Origin: Planctomycetaceae bacterium
GTDB lineage: Bacteria > Planctomycetota > Planctomycetia > Pirellulales > Thermoguttaceae
Length of the DNA stretch: 32,090 nucleotides
Direction of reading: 5' to 3'
Assembly (NCBI GenBank): GCA_015062085.1
Contig: SUVI01000024.1
Coordinates: 1 to 32,090 of the forward strand
The position numbers were made by a program, and so were the translations under genes. The notes beneath the pieces were generated by a model. It had not been told where the DNA came from and ran no database searches. It saw nothing but the letters and a program-made list of their open reading frames with translations. Below, piece after piece: positions 24,835 to 32,090 of the stretch (its first letter is position 1; each line of letters opens with the position of its first letter).

Positions 24835-25657
24835 AAACTTGCGTCGTGAAAACGAGTTTTTACGTCAGCAAAATGAGCGTCTGCGTCAGGAAAACGCGAA
24901 GCTGCGGAAATCGAGACGGCTTGCGAGATGGCTGTCCTTTATTCTGGGGGTACTCGTGTTTCTTGAAACGTTTGCTGGGATCTCCTATATTTGTGGCCAG
25001 TCTTTGTTTTCTTGGTCTTCGTTGTCTTCATTTTGGGCAAATGTGCCCGGATCTGAACTGGATCGTTTTGAATGGAAGATCGCAGGAGAAGGGACCGATA
25101 AGACGAAGCTTGCGAAAGACTGCGAGGAAAAACTGATTTATTGCATGAACGCCGACGGAGTGTCCGCGGAGGATTTGCAGGGGTGGTTCCGTGAAGGTGA
25201 AGGGACGTTCTGCATACTTTCGGCAACGCCGCTTGAGAAGCTGGAAGGGTGGGAGGCGCTTCGCGGAGTGGATCCTGTGCGTTTTCATGAATGCGTTGAG
25301 AAATTCGTGAAATGCCAGGAGTATTTTCCCTTGGAGATGAGACTTCCAGAGGCGACATTGAACCGGCTCGGAGTGATGGAGCTGAATTCTGGCAGTATCG
25401 CCTACGCAAAATTCTTCCTAGACCGGAAAACGAACGATACCGGAACGTGCCTGACGGATCTTGAGATCTGGAACCGGATGGAGAAATGCCGCCAGAAATT
25501 TTGGGAGGACTGGGAACGCAAGATGAAAGACGTAAAAGGAGATCCGGACGGTCAGAATTTTGATAAACTGGAAAGGTGGCTGGAAGTGGAACCCGAAAAG
25601 AGGGCGGTCGCTGAGTGGATCTTGGCCTTTGAAGCACTGAAACAAGTGGAACCGTAA
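24815..25657 (+). CDS. Leucine-zipper-like membrane protein, fifth gene of the operon
   Basis: The 280-residue product begins with a basic heptad segment (about 9-33, RRENEFLRQQNERLRQENAK), a probable coiled coil, then one membrane helix (about 37-60, LSFILGVLVFLETFAGISYI) and a soluble, charged, Trp-rich helical domain of about 215 residues. No family recognised. The ATG at 24815 is chosen because AAAGGAG is 7 nt upstream; the ATG at 24809 is too close to it. It overlaps the previous gene by 20 nt. The coiled coil may dimerise or bind other operon products in the cytoplasm. Confidence 0.83.
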   Translation: METKPNENLRRENEFLRQQNERLRQENAKLRKSRRLARWLSFILGVLVFLETFAGISYICGQSLFSWSSLSSFWANVPGSELDRFEWKIAGEGTDKTKLAKDCEEKLIYCMNADGVSAEDLQGWFREGEGTFCILSATPLEKLEGWEALRGVDPVRFHECVEKFVKCQEYFPLEMRLPEATLNRLGVMELNSGSIAYAKFFLDRKTNDTGTCLTDLEIWNRMEKCRQKFWEDWERKMKDVKGDPDGQNFDKLERWLEVEPEKRAVAEWILAFEALKQVEP

Positions 25658-25707
25658 GGAAATTTTGAGAAAACGCGAAATTTTTGAAAAAAACGGGTCG
25701 GTCCCCC

Positions 25708-25735
25708 TTGCAATTCTCCGGAAATGTGGTATATT
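25708..25735 (+). promoter_or_regulatory. Promoter of the second tRNA-Ala gene
   Basis: TTGCAA (25708-25713), a 16-nt spacer, TATATT (25730-25735) with AATGTGG before it, as in the first copy. C5 abuts the -35 box. Confidence 0.8.
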
Positions 25736-25751
25736 TACTCACATCTTAACC

Positions 25752-25824
25752 GGGGAATTAGCTCAGTTGGGAGAGCGACTGGCTGGCAGCCAGTAGGTCA
25801 GCGGTTCGAACCCGCTATTCTCCA
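25752..25824 (+). tRNA. tRNA-Ala (anticodon GGC), second identical copy
   Basis: All 73 bases match the copy at 17639, including the GGC anticodon (25785-25787) and the G3-U70 pair. Flanks on both sides are similar but diverged, so the whole unit of promoter, gene and terminator was duplicated, not just the tRNA 3' end. Confidence 0.98.
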
Positions 25825-25830
25825 TCCGAT

Positions 25831-25861
25831 GGACGTGATTTTTAGAATCGCGTCCTTTTTT
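25831..25861 (+). terminator. Terminator of the second tRNA-Ala gene
   Basis: GGACG (25831-25835) pairs with CGTCC (25851-25855), with further AT pairs inside, and runs into T6 or more. Confidence 0.85.
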
Positions 25862-25879
25862 TATGTCTTCAGTCTGCAC

Positions 25880-25911
25880 CAAAAAAGCCGTCCCCCAAAT
25901 GAGAACGGCTC
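25880..25911 (-). terminator. Terminator of the greA unit
   Basis: On the minus strand AGCCGT...ACGGCT pair with CTC/GGG inside, followed by T6. The plus strand also has a short T-run, so it may act in both directions between the convergent tRNA and greA units. Confidence 0.75.
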
Positions 25912-25943
25912 TTTTGTATGGAATGTGTTGGGCGTAAAGAGAC

Positions 25944-26168
25944 TTAGTCGTCCATACGCGGTTTGTCGCGCCGTTTCGTCGGGATGCTCAGGACCGCGAT
26001 GCCCAGGCAGAGTGTAAGCGTGAACATGATGTAGGACATGACCCACGGCGAGGCTTTCGCTTCCGTTTTCTCTTCCGCCTGCTGAGCCATCAGGAAGAGC
26101 GGTGAAGTGGCGCAGAATACCGCAGCGGCGAAGGCGGCGTTTTTCAGAATGGAGTACCAGGATCTCAT
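25944..26168 (-). CDS. Small membrane protein downstream of greA
   Basis: The 74-residue product has an N-terminal hydrophobic segment (about 10-26, AAFAAAVFCATSPLFLMAQ) that may be a signal peptide, a short charged linker, a membrane helix (about 43-62, WVMSYIMFTLTLCLGIAVLS) and a basic tail. No family recognised. GGGAGG sits 5 nt before the ATG, which supports this start over longer frames that run into greA. It follows greA by 16 nt and shares its terminator. Confidence 0.8.
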   Translation of the reverse strand: MRSWYSILKNAAFAAAVFCATSPLFLMAQQAEEKTEAKASPWVMSYIMFTLTLCLGIAVLSIPTKRRDKPRMDD

Positions 26169-26184
26169 TTTTCCCTCCCTTTTC

Positions 26185-26664
26185 CTACTCTTCAAATGAA
26201 ATATCCAGGATCTTGAACCGCAGCGTTCCTGCCGGGACTTCGATCTCCACTTCATCATCGACTTTTTTGCCGAGGAGACCTTTTGCCAGCGGGCTGGAGA
26301 CGAGGATCCTTCCGACGGTGGAGTCTTCTTCTCCAGCTCCAACCAGGGTGTAGACCTCTTCTTCATCGTAATCCATGTCGAGAATGCGCACCGTGCAGCC
26401 GAAGCAGACTTCATCCTTTGGAAGCGTGGCCATATCGACGATCTTCGCCATGCTCAATTTGTACTTCAGCTCGTTGATCTTTGCCTGAAGCAGTCCTTGA
26501 GATTCGCGTGCTCCGTGATATTCGGCGTTTTCGCTCAAATCGCCTTCTGCGCGGGCCGTTGCGATCCGCTCCAGAATGACCGGCATTTCAACAAGTTCCA
26601 TGTGCTGAACTTCTGCACGCAGTTTGTCGTAGCCCTTTTGAGTCATAAAAATATCTGATGACAT
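26185..26664 (-). CDS. greA: Transcription elongation factor GreA
   Basis: GreA inserts its coiled coil into the RNA polymerase channel and stimulates cleavage of backtracked transcripts. The 159-residue product has the normal length: MTQKGYDKLRAEVQ, then ARAEGDLSENAEYHGARE at the coiled-coil tip with the acidic residues needed for cleavage, then the FKBP-like domain with VGRILVSSPLAKGLLGKK. The start at 26664 has GGAG 5 nt upstream; an ATG at 26682 has its GGAG too near. A TAAAAT at 26691-26686 may be the -10 box, without a good -35. Confidence 0.96.
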   Translation of the reverse strand: MSSDIFMTQKGYDKLRAEVQHMELVEMPVILERIATARAEGDLSENAEYHGARESQGLLQAKINELKYKLSMAKIVDMATLPKDEVCFGCTVRILDMDYDEEEVYTLVGAGEEDSTVGRILVSSPLAKGLLGKKVDDEVEIEVPAGTLRFKILDISFEE

Positions 26665-26689
26665 GATTTCTCCATTCTCCAAATGATTT

Positions 26690-26999
26690 TAGCAAAAAAG
26701 CAAGACGATCTTTTGGCCGGGAGTTTTTCTGCCGATCGGATACAAAAACACAAAAAAAACACGACCCCGGGCATCCGGCGAAAAAATTCCGGATGTCTGG
26801 CGTGCATTTTTGGTCGGAAGCGGCAGACGGTACTGTTTCGGAAAAAAGATTGCCTTCCAATAATCTCTATCTTTGCATATTTTTCCGATTTCGTCAAGGC
26901 CTGAAACGCGATTTTTGCAAAATTTCCTCAAATTTCCTGAAAATTTCCAATAATTTTTTCAGAAATTTCAAAATTTCCCGGATTTTCGGGGGGGCGTGC
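26690..26999. other. greA-proC divergent spacer
   Basis: No gene supported. It holds an AT-rich tract, the hairpin listed next, and a G7 tract (26988-26994) just upstream of the proC promoter. Confidence 0.5.
26762..26812 (+). terminator. Orphan hairpin followed by T5
   Basis: CCGGGCATCCGG (26767-26778) pairs with CCGGATGTCTGG (26789-26800), and CACG/CGTG extend the stem. The imperfect positions are G-U pairs only on the plus strand, so the RNA form is plus. No plus-strand gene precedes it; it may end antisense transcription from greA. Confidence 0.4.
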
Positions 27000-27027
27000 T
27001 TGAATTTTTGAGGGTTTCAGGTAGAAT
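27000..27027 (+). promoter_or_regulatory. proC promoter
   Basis: TTGAAT (27000-27005), a 16-nt spacer, TAGAAT (27022-27027). A G7 tract ends 5 nt upstream of the -35 box. Confidence 0.65.
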
Positions 27028-27138
27028 GTGGAAGTATATTTTGTCGCACACACGCAGACGGTCTCGGGACACTTTGTTTCGTTTGTTCCTAGATCCTGTG
27101 CGTAAGGTTTTATTGAAAGAGAGAGCACGAGGAAGTTC

Positions 27139-27954
27139 ATGCAGATCGCGAAAAGGATCGGTTTTATTGGAGCGGGGCAGATGGCTGCGGCACTTGCAAA
27201 GGGGTTTTTGGCGAAAGCGGGTGTGCCGGTCGAGAATATGCTGGCCTCGGACGCCTTCGAAGCAAGCCGGGAACGGTTTCATGCTCTGACCGGGATCGAG
27301 GTCACGGACTGCAACTGCGACGTGATGGATTCCTGCGACGTCATCATTCTGGCCGTCAAACCGCAGGTCCTTCCGGATGTCATGGAAGAGATCGCGGAAT
27401 GCGTCAGAGAGGAGCATTTGATCATCTCCATCTGTGCCGGGGTCCCGCTTGTGAAACTGGAAGCCGGGCTGGGTGAAGAGACCCATCTAGTGCGCGTCAT
27501 GCCGAATACGCCGTGTCTCGTCGGGCAGGGGGCGATCGCGTTCTGCCAGTCGGAGACCGTCACGAACGAGGATTTTGAGATCACCTGCGCCCTTTTGAAG
27601 AGCGTCGGACGCTGTTTCCACGTCGGCGAGCACGTGATGGATGCCGTCACGGGGCTTTCCGGGTCTGGACCTGCGTACATTTACCTCGTGATCGAGGCGC
27701 TTTCCGACGCGGGTGTCATGATGGGGCTGCCGCGCGATGTGGCCACGATCCTCGCTGCGCAGACCGTGCGAGGGGCTGCGGACATGGTGCTCGAAACGCG
27801 TGAGCACCCCGGAGTTTTGAAAGACCGCGTCACTTCGCCGGCCGGTACGACGATTGCTGGAATGCGTGAACTGGAAGCCCACGGAGTTCGTGCCGCGATT
27901 TACGAGGCGGTACGGGCTGCGTCGGAAAGATCGGCGGAATTGGGAAAGAAATGA
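27139..27954 (+). CDS. proC: Pyrroline-5-carboxylate reductase (ProC)
   Basis: ProC reduces pyrroline-5-carboxylate with NAD(P)H, the last step of proline synthesis, in the cytoplasm. The 271-residue product has the dinucleotide fold (GFIGAGQMAAAL), ILAVKPQVLPDV, the signature VRVMPNTPCLVGQGA and the C-terminal active-site blocks GLSGSGPAYIYLVIEALSDA and KDRVTSPAGTTIAG. An AGGAAG site precedes the ATG. No other proline gene is near. It is followed by a tandem repeat and the permease gene. Confidence 0.98.
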   Translation: MQIAKRIGFIGAGQMAAALAKGFLAKAGVPVENMLASDAFEASRERFHALTGIEVTDCNCDVMDSCDVIILAVKPQVLPDVMEEIAECVREEHLIISICAGVPLVKLEAGLGEETHLVRVMPNTPCLVGQGAIAFCQSETVTNEDFEITCALLKSVGRCFHVGEHVMDAVTGLSGSGPAYIYLVIEALSDAGVMMGLPRDVATILAAQTVRGAADMVLETREHPGVLKDRVTSPAGTTIAGMRELEAHGVRAAIYEAVRAASERSAELGKK

Positions 27955-27979
27955 ACAGGGATCCTGCACGGAACGCAGA

Positions 27980-28038
27980 TCATCGGAACCTGAGCATCGG
28001 AACCTGAGCATCGGAACCTGAGCATCGGAACCTGAGCA
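27980..28038 (+). repeat. 14-bp tandem repeat between proC and the permease gene
   Basis: The unit GCATCGGAACCTGA occurs about four times with little change, just after the proC stop. Fourteen is not a multiple of three. Confidence 0.95.
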
Positions 28039-28073
28039 TTGAACACGAAACGGAGAAAGGAAGGATCCTGTCC

Positions 28074-29183
28074 ATGAATGTTCTGTACCGCCTCGCGGCA
28101 CTCCTGAGAAAAGAGCTTCTGCAGCTCGTGAAGAGTCCGAAAATGCGTATGTCGCTTTTCGTGCCTCCCATCATCCAGCTCGCACTGCTCGGGTATGCCG
28201 TGACGCTGGATCTGAAAGAGGTGGACTGTGCGGTTCTGGATCGCTCGCAGACCGCAGAGTCCCGTGAGGTGAAAGAGCGCTTCGCCGGCTCTCCCACTTT
28301 CACGATGCAGCCGGATCTGGAATCGGAAGAGGATCTGAAGTCCCGGATGGAGAATCGAAAGATCCAGCTCGCGGTCGTCATTCCGCCTGATTTTGCGCGT
28401 GCGGCTTCCGGACATTCTGTGCCGAAAGTGCAGGTCCTGGTCGACGGAAGAAACGCGAGCAGTGCAGGCATGGCGCTTTTCTATGCTGCGGAGATCCTGC
28501 GGGACTATGCGTCCGATCTGACGTCTCGGAGCACGAATTTCGGCTCATTCCGCGTCGAGACCCGCGGCTGGCACAATCCGAATTTCAACATGCAGTACTT
28601 TATGGTACCGACGCTTCTGGTGCTCATCACGCTGATCGACGTCCTGATGATCAGCGCGCTCTCCATTGCCCGGGAACGTGAAGAAGGGACCTTCGAGCAG
28701 CTTCGCATGACGCCGTTCGGTACGTGGGAGCTGCTTTTCGTTAAGGGACTCGCGACGTTTTGTATCGCGATGGGACCGATCACGATTTGTCTCGTTTTTA
28801 CACTTTTCTGGTTTCAGGTGCCGTTTCAGGGATCCTGGTTCCTGCTTGCGGCGCTGCTTGGGACGTTTCTCTCCGCTTCCATTTCGATCGGCCTGTTCAT
28901 TTCCAGCCTGACGCGGAATCTTCAGCAGTCGCTCATCGGGATCTTTCTGGTCATCGTGCCGTTCTCGATGCTCTCCGGGATGGGGACTCCGCTGGAATCG
29001 ATGCCGGAAGGATTCCAGACCGCCATGCTCGCCAATCCGCTTCGTCACGGGATCGAGGCGCTGCCGCGGATCTTTCTCGAAGGGGTCGGGTTCTGGGAAC
29101 TGAGCCACATTTTTTTCTTTCTGCTCTCCATCGCGCTGACGGCATTTTGTCTGGCGTACGTCTCTTTTGCGCGTCAGCGCTGA
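28074..29183 (+). CDS. ABC-2 type transporter permease (YhhJ/YbhR-like)
   Basis: The 369-residue product has the ABC-2 permease layout: a short cytoplasmic N-terminus with LLRKELLQLVKSPKMRMSLF, a first membrane helix (about 25-43), an outer domain of about 130 residues (VAVLDRSQ-like start, VVIPPDFARA), then five hydrophobic segments with the cytoplasmic EREEGTFEQLRMTPF motif. Such permeases export drugs, polysaccharides or proteins and need an ATP-binding partner. Neither flank encodes one: proC is upstream and the von Willebrand A gene converges from downstream. The start at 28074 follows GGAAGGATCC. Confidence 0.92.
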   Translation: MNVLYRLAALLRKELLQLVKSPKMRMSLFVPPIIQLALLGYAVTLDLKEVDCAVLDRSQTAESREVKERFAGSPTFTMQPDLESEEDLKSRMENRKIQLAVVIPPDFARAASGHSVPKVQVLVDGRNASSAGMALFYAAEILRDYASDLTSRSTNFGSFRVETRGWHNPNFNMQYFMVPTLLVLITLIDVLMISALSIAREREEGTFEQLRMTPFGTWELLFVKGLATFCIAMGPITICLVFTLFWFQVPFQGSWFLLAALLGTFLSASISIGLFISSLTRNLQQSLIGIFLVIVPFSMLSGMGTPLESMPEGFQTAMLANPLRHGIEALPRIFLEGVGFWELSHIFFFLLSIALTAFCLAYVSFARQR

Positions 29184-29226
29184 AATGACGGTCCATCCGC
29201 AGCTGCGTACCGGTTTCACCACGGAA

Positions 29227-29323
29227 GACACTGAAGAGTTCCCAGAAAGACACTGAAGAGTTCCCAGAAAGACACTGAAGAGTTCCCAGAAAGACACTGA
29301 AGAGTTCCCAGAAAGACACTGAA
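29227..29323 (+). repeat. 22-bp tandem repeat after the permease gene
   Basis: Four identical 22-bp units (starting GACACTGAAGAG) and a 9-bp partial fifth. They lie between converging genes. The unit is not a multiple of three. Confidence 0.95.
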
Positions 29324-29329
29324 AGGAAG

Positions 29330-29405
29330 CACGAAAAACTCGAAAAAATGCGAAATACACCAAAAGGCGATCAAAAATATTTTAAATCTTTCGAGTCTTT
29401 TCGTG
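29330..29405. other. Large inverted repeat in the convergent spacer
   Basis: CACGAAAAACTCGAAA (29330-29345) and TTTCGAGTCTTTTCGTG (29389-29405) are inverted copies with one extra base, separated by 43 nt. It could stop transcription from both sides. The rest of the spacer (29184-29486) holds only this and the 22-bp repeat. Confidence 0.7.
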
Positions 29406-29486
29406 TTTTCCGTGAAATTCGTGTCAGGGCACGTTCACTGTGCCTTTTTTTCTCTTTCTTTTCAGTGTGTTTCTGCGTCTCTCCGC

Positions 29487-32078
29487 TCAGCTTTTCGCAC
29501 GCCGAAGTCCCAGTTCCGTCATCCAAAGGAGGAGCGCCAGAAGGAGGAAGAATCGCCAGACGGGCAGAGTCTGAAGGACAAAACGTGCGTTTTCGTCTGA
29601 TCTTCCTGCCGGGAAGAGCGACGCCGGGACAGGATCCAGCGTTCCGCCCGTTTCTTGTGCGATCTCCTTCATTCGGTCCGTCATGTCGAATCGCGGGTCG
29701 GGGAGGAATTCGTCCGTGAAAGTCTGCACCGTCGTTGCGGCCCACGTTTGCGTCTGGCCATTGACGGAGGCTGTCAGGAGAAGATCGTATTTACGTCCCG
29801 GAATGATTTTGGTCCGCGTGCCGTAAACTCCCGGTGCGACGGGCAAAAGCGGAACGGGCGAGCTTCCGTCGATCTTCAATTCCGGCGTTCTATCGAGCGT
29901 TCGGTCATTGGGAAGCGTGAGGGAAACGGAGAGCCAGTCTCCGCGGCAAGCGGTCTGGATGCGGAAATCGTTCGTTTCGTTTTTCCGGATCGTGTGCGCG
30001 ACGAGCCTTCCCCAGAATCGGTCGAAATCGGGCCAGCCGCCGCGCCAGGTCTGGAGCCAGTGCGGCGATTCCATGTCGGAGGTGAATGCGACGACCTTTC
30101 CGCGTCCGAATCTCCACCACGCCAAAATCGGGTCGCCGGTCTGCGTTCTGTCCTTGGATCCTGAGGCGAAAATGACACGGGATTCCGGTTTCGCCGCCGT
30201 CTGGACGTACCCGAGAAGGGGCGGGACTTTCGTGAAGTCGAAGTTCAGGAATCCAGGGATCGAGGAGAGCTGCTTCACCGGCGTGCGTCCTTCCACGACT
30301 CCGATCTTGGCGGCCGAGGCAGTTTCCACAGCGAAGATCTCCGGCATGGATACCGGGTCGAGACAGACGTAAGCGTTTCCGTTTCCGACCTGGGCGATGT
30401 CTGCAAGCAGGTTGGGTTCAGCTTCTGCGCCGAGAGCAATGGTGGAGAGTGTGATCCCTGCGTCACGGATTTTTTGAGCCGTTGCCATGAAGTTTGCAGG
30501 AATGGAGATGCCGTCGGTCATGACGATGATGTGCTTTCGTTCTGCCGAGACGTCTGCGAGGGCGCGTGCCGCTTTTTCCAGAGCGAGATCCATGTTCGTG
30601 CCGCTGATCGCAGTGATCTGGTCAATGGCGCGGAATGCGTTCGCTTTGTTTTTCTCCGTCATTCTGCAGAACGGCACGACCCAGCCGCTCGTATCCGCGT
30701 AAATGTGCACGCCAGCCTGATCCTGCTCGCCTAGGACGTTCATAGCCCCCTTCACTGCTTCGCGCGCCAATGCGATCGCTTCTCCCTGCATCGATCCGGA
30801 TCGGTCCACGACCAGCGCGAGGGCCAGACCTTCACGCGGACGGTTTTTGTTTTCGAGGCAGAAGACCGGAAGGAGTTTTTCCATCGGTGTACCGCGATAC
30901 CCGCCGGAGGTAAATGCCTGGTCGCCGCCGGCAACGAGCAGACCGCCGCCGTGAACGGACACGTAGGTTTCCAGTGCAGAGAGCGCCCCTTCCGGAATGC
31001 GCGGAGCCGGAATGTTCGAGAGGATCACCAGCCCGTACGCTTGGAGTGCTTCGACGGAGACCGGCATTTCTTCCGGGAGGCACGTTTCCACTTCGATGAA
31101 CTCTTTTTTCAGAACTCCGCGCAGAAGCTCACCGAGGTTTTCGGAACGCTCCACCAGAAGGATCTTTTCGTGCGGCACGATGCGCGTCACGGCTGCGATC
31201 TCGTTATTTTGCGGGCTTGAGTCGAATTCTTTTGCCGGATGGATCACGGCTTTCCATTCCGTCAGAGGACTTTTTTCACTGGATCCGGAATCGCTGGATC
31301 TCGGAGTGACAGAGACCTGAAAACGGACGCCGCGGACCCCCGGTTTTTCAAAAACGAGCATCTGCGATTCGGCCAGCTCTCCGTTTCGGTAGAGGTCGAT
31401 CTTCAACTCGCCCAGAGCATGCGTCGCGTGGACGAAAAGATCCATCCCCGCCACTTCCCCTTCGTAGGCCGAGACCGGAGCCGAAAAACGTTCGATCCAC
31501 GTTTCGGGGAGGTCAGAGTCCGCCGCAAACGGCGAGGGAAGCTGGACGAAATGGACCGGAACGGCTTCTCCGGCACTCTGCGGGACAGGCCCAAGATTTG
31601 AGATGCCGTCTGTGTAGAGGATCACTTCCGGCACGAAATCTTCCGGAGCCAGGGCTGCAGCTGCTCCCAATGCGGAGGAAAGATTCGTCAGTGCCGAACT
31701 CCCGCAGGCGAAATTCGAGTCGAAAAAAGCCGTTTCGAGACTCCGGAGCCTGCCAGGATGTTCTGCGAAAGGCAGAACGATGCACTGATCGCCGTCCGAA
31801 ACTTTTTCAGCATCGGGGAGCTGTTCCGAAATGTTTCCTTCCGTGACACTGCTGCTCATATCGACGGCACAGACGACGAATTTCGAGAAATTCTTCCACG
31901 TCACCACGGGGCCGATGAGTGCCAGAACGAGCAGAATGAACCAGGCGCAGCGAAGCGTCAGTATCGAAAATGCACGGAGTTTCGACTGCCGGGTCAGCCC
32001 TTTTCTCCAATGGAGCCAGAGCGGGATCAGCGCCAAAACCAAAATGAGCCAAAAGGAACGTTCAAGGATTACGGACAT
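29487..32078 (-). CDS. Membrane protein with two von Willebrand A-like domains and a GATase-like middle
   Basis: The 863-residue product has two N-terminal helices (about 8-24 and 40-61) and a von Willebrand A-like domain with DMSSS (73-77) and a later TDG (156-158). The middle (about 300-400; KILLVE, GLVILSN, GGGLLVAGG) resembles a class I glutamine amidotransferase fold without an obvious catalytic triad. A second von Willebrand A domain has a full metal site: DRSGS (425-429), GTNMD and MTDGIS (about 520). A C-terminal helix (about 835-855) ends it. Proteins of this layout, related to BatA-type membrane proteins, are common in Planctomycetes; their role is unknown, probably metal-dependent protein binding. 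Only 12 nt upstream are visible, so the ribosome binding site and partners cannot be judged. Confidence 0.9.
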   Translation of the reverse strand: MSVILERSFWLILVLALIPLWLHWRKGLTRQSKLRAFSILTLRCAWFILLVLALIGPVVTWKNFSKFVVCAVDMSSSVTEGNISEQLPDAEKVSDGDQCIVLPFAEHPGRLRSLETAFFDSNFACGSSALTNLSSALGAAAALAPEDFVPEVILYTDGISNLGPVPQSAGEAVPVHFVQLPSPFAADSDLPETWIERFSAPVSAYEGEVAGMDLFVHATHALGELKIDLYRNGELAESQMLVFEKPGVRGVRFQVSVTPRSSDSGSSEKSPLTEWKAVIHPAKEFDSSPQNNEIAAVTRIVPHEKILLVERSENLGELLRGVLKKEFIEVETCLPEEMPVSVEALQAYGLVILSNIPAPRIPEGALSALETYVSVHGGGLLVAGGDQAFTSGGYRGTPMEKLLPVFCLENKNRPREGLALALVVDRSGSMQGEAIALAREAVKGAMNVLGEQDQAGVHIYADTSGWVVPFCRMTEKNKANAFRAIDQITAISGTNMDLALEKAARALADVSAERKHIIVMTDGISIPANFMATAQKIRDAGITLSTIALGAEAEPNLLADIAQVGNGNAYVCLDPVSMPEIFAVETASAAKIGVVEGRTPVKQLSSIPGFLNFDFTKVPPLLGYVQTAAKPESRVIFASGSKDRTQTGDPILAWWRFGRGKVVAFTSDMESPHWLQTWRGGWPDFDRFWGRLVAHTIRKNETNDFRIQTACRGDWLSVSLTLPNDRTLDRTPELKIDGSSPVPLLPVAPGVYGTRTKIIPGRKYDLLLTASVNGQTQTWAATTVQTFTDEFLPDPRFDMTDRMKEIAQETGGTLDPVPASLFPAGRSDENARFVLQTLPVWRFFLLLALLLWMTELGLRRAKS

Positions 32079-32090
32079 GGTATCGTGCGC

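Noticed and set aside
17639..25824. Integrative element with tRNA attachment sites
   Set aside because: No integrase or excisionase gene, and the repeats are complete tRNA genes with separate promoters, not a 3'-end att duplication. Duplication of a tRNA unit is the simpler reading.

Overview
The window reads as a chromosomal segment from an anaerobic bacterium. A complete Rnf complex implies ferredoxin/NAD energy metabolism. A giant BspA-type leucine-rich-repeat protein, an SGNH hydrolase with a signal peptide, and a large membrane protein with two von Willebrand A folds and a glutamine-amidotransferase-like middle fit the Planctomycetes/Lentisphaerae (PVC) side, perhaps a gut lineage. That placement is inference: no rRNA or other taxonomic marker is present. 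Promoters look sigma70-like (TTGACA, 16-17 nt, TATAAT).

Layout. 1-3214 (minus): 3'-truncated LRR_5 giant behind a perfect consensus promoter. 3503-4699 (minus): queA. 4937-5782: a TIM-barrel sugar epimerase/isomerase-like gene, divergent from queA. 5832-6017: a G-rich 11-bp minisatellite, then purD (6152-7447). 7778-15403: a small Cys-rich membrane protein, then rnfC-D-G-E-A, an SGNH hydrolase gene, and rnfB. 15677-16870: two small secreted proteins. 16871-17638: no convincing protein gene, but a promoter, several hairpins and a duplicated 24-mer, so probably small RNAs. 17639-25824: two identical tRNA-Ala(GGC) genes, each with its own promoter and terminator, bracketing a five-gene operon. 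25944-26664 (minus): greA and a small membrane protein. 27139-29183: proC and an ABC-2 permease. 29487-32078 (minus): the von Willebrand A protein.

The best candidate for an undescribed system is the tRNA-bracketed operon (18000-25657). It encodes a large exported alpha-helical protein with a Gly/Ala/Lys-rich amphipathic stretch; an exported protein with a C-terminal membrane anchor; an 854-residue P-loop GTPase that also spans the membrane; a bitopic protein whose distal domain resembles the GTPase C-terminus; and a leucine-zipper-like membrane protein. Genes are 1-31 nt apart or overlapping and share one near-consensus promoter. I recognise no named system; the parts suggest an envelope-spanning, GTP-switched complex, possibly in biological conflict or envelope remodelling.

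Two window-wide patterns stand out. First, nine promoters carry a run of 5-9 C (or G) at or just upstream of the -35 box. Second, short tandem repeats are scattered through the window: those inside genes have units divisible by three (69, 15, 24, 12, 42 bp), those between genes do not (11, 17, 14, 22 bp).
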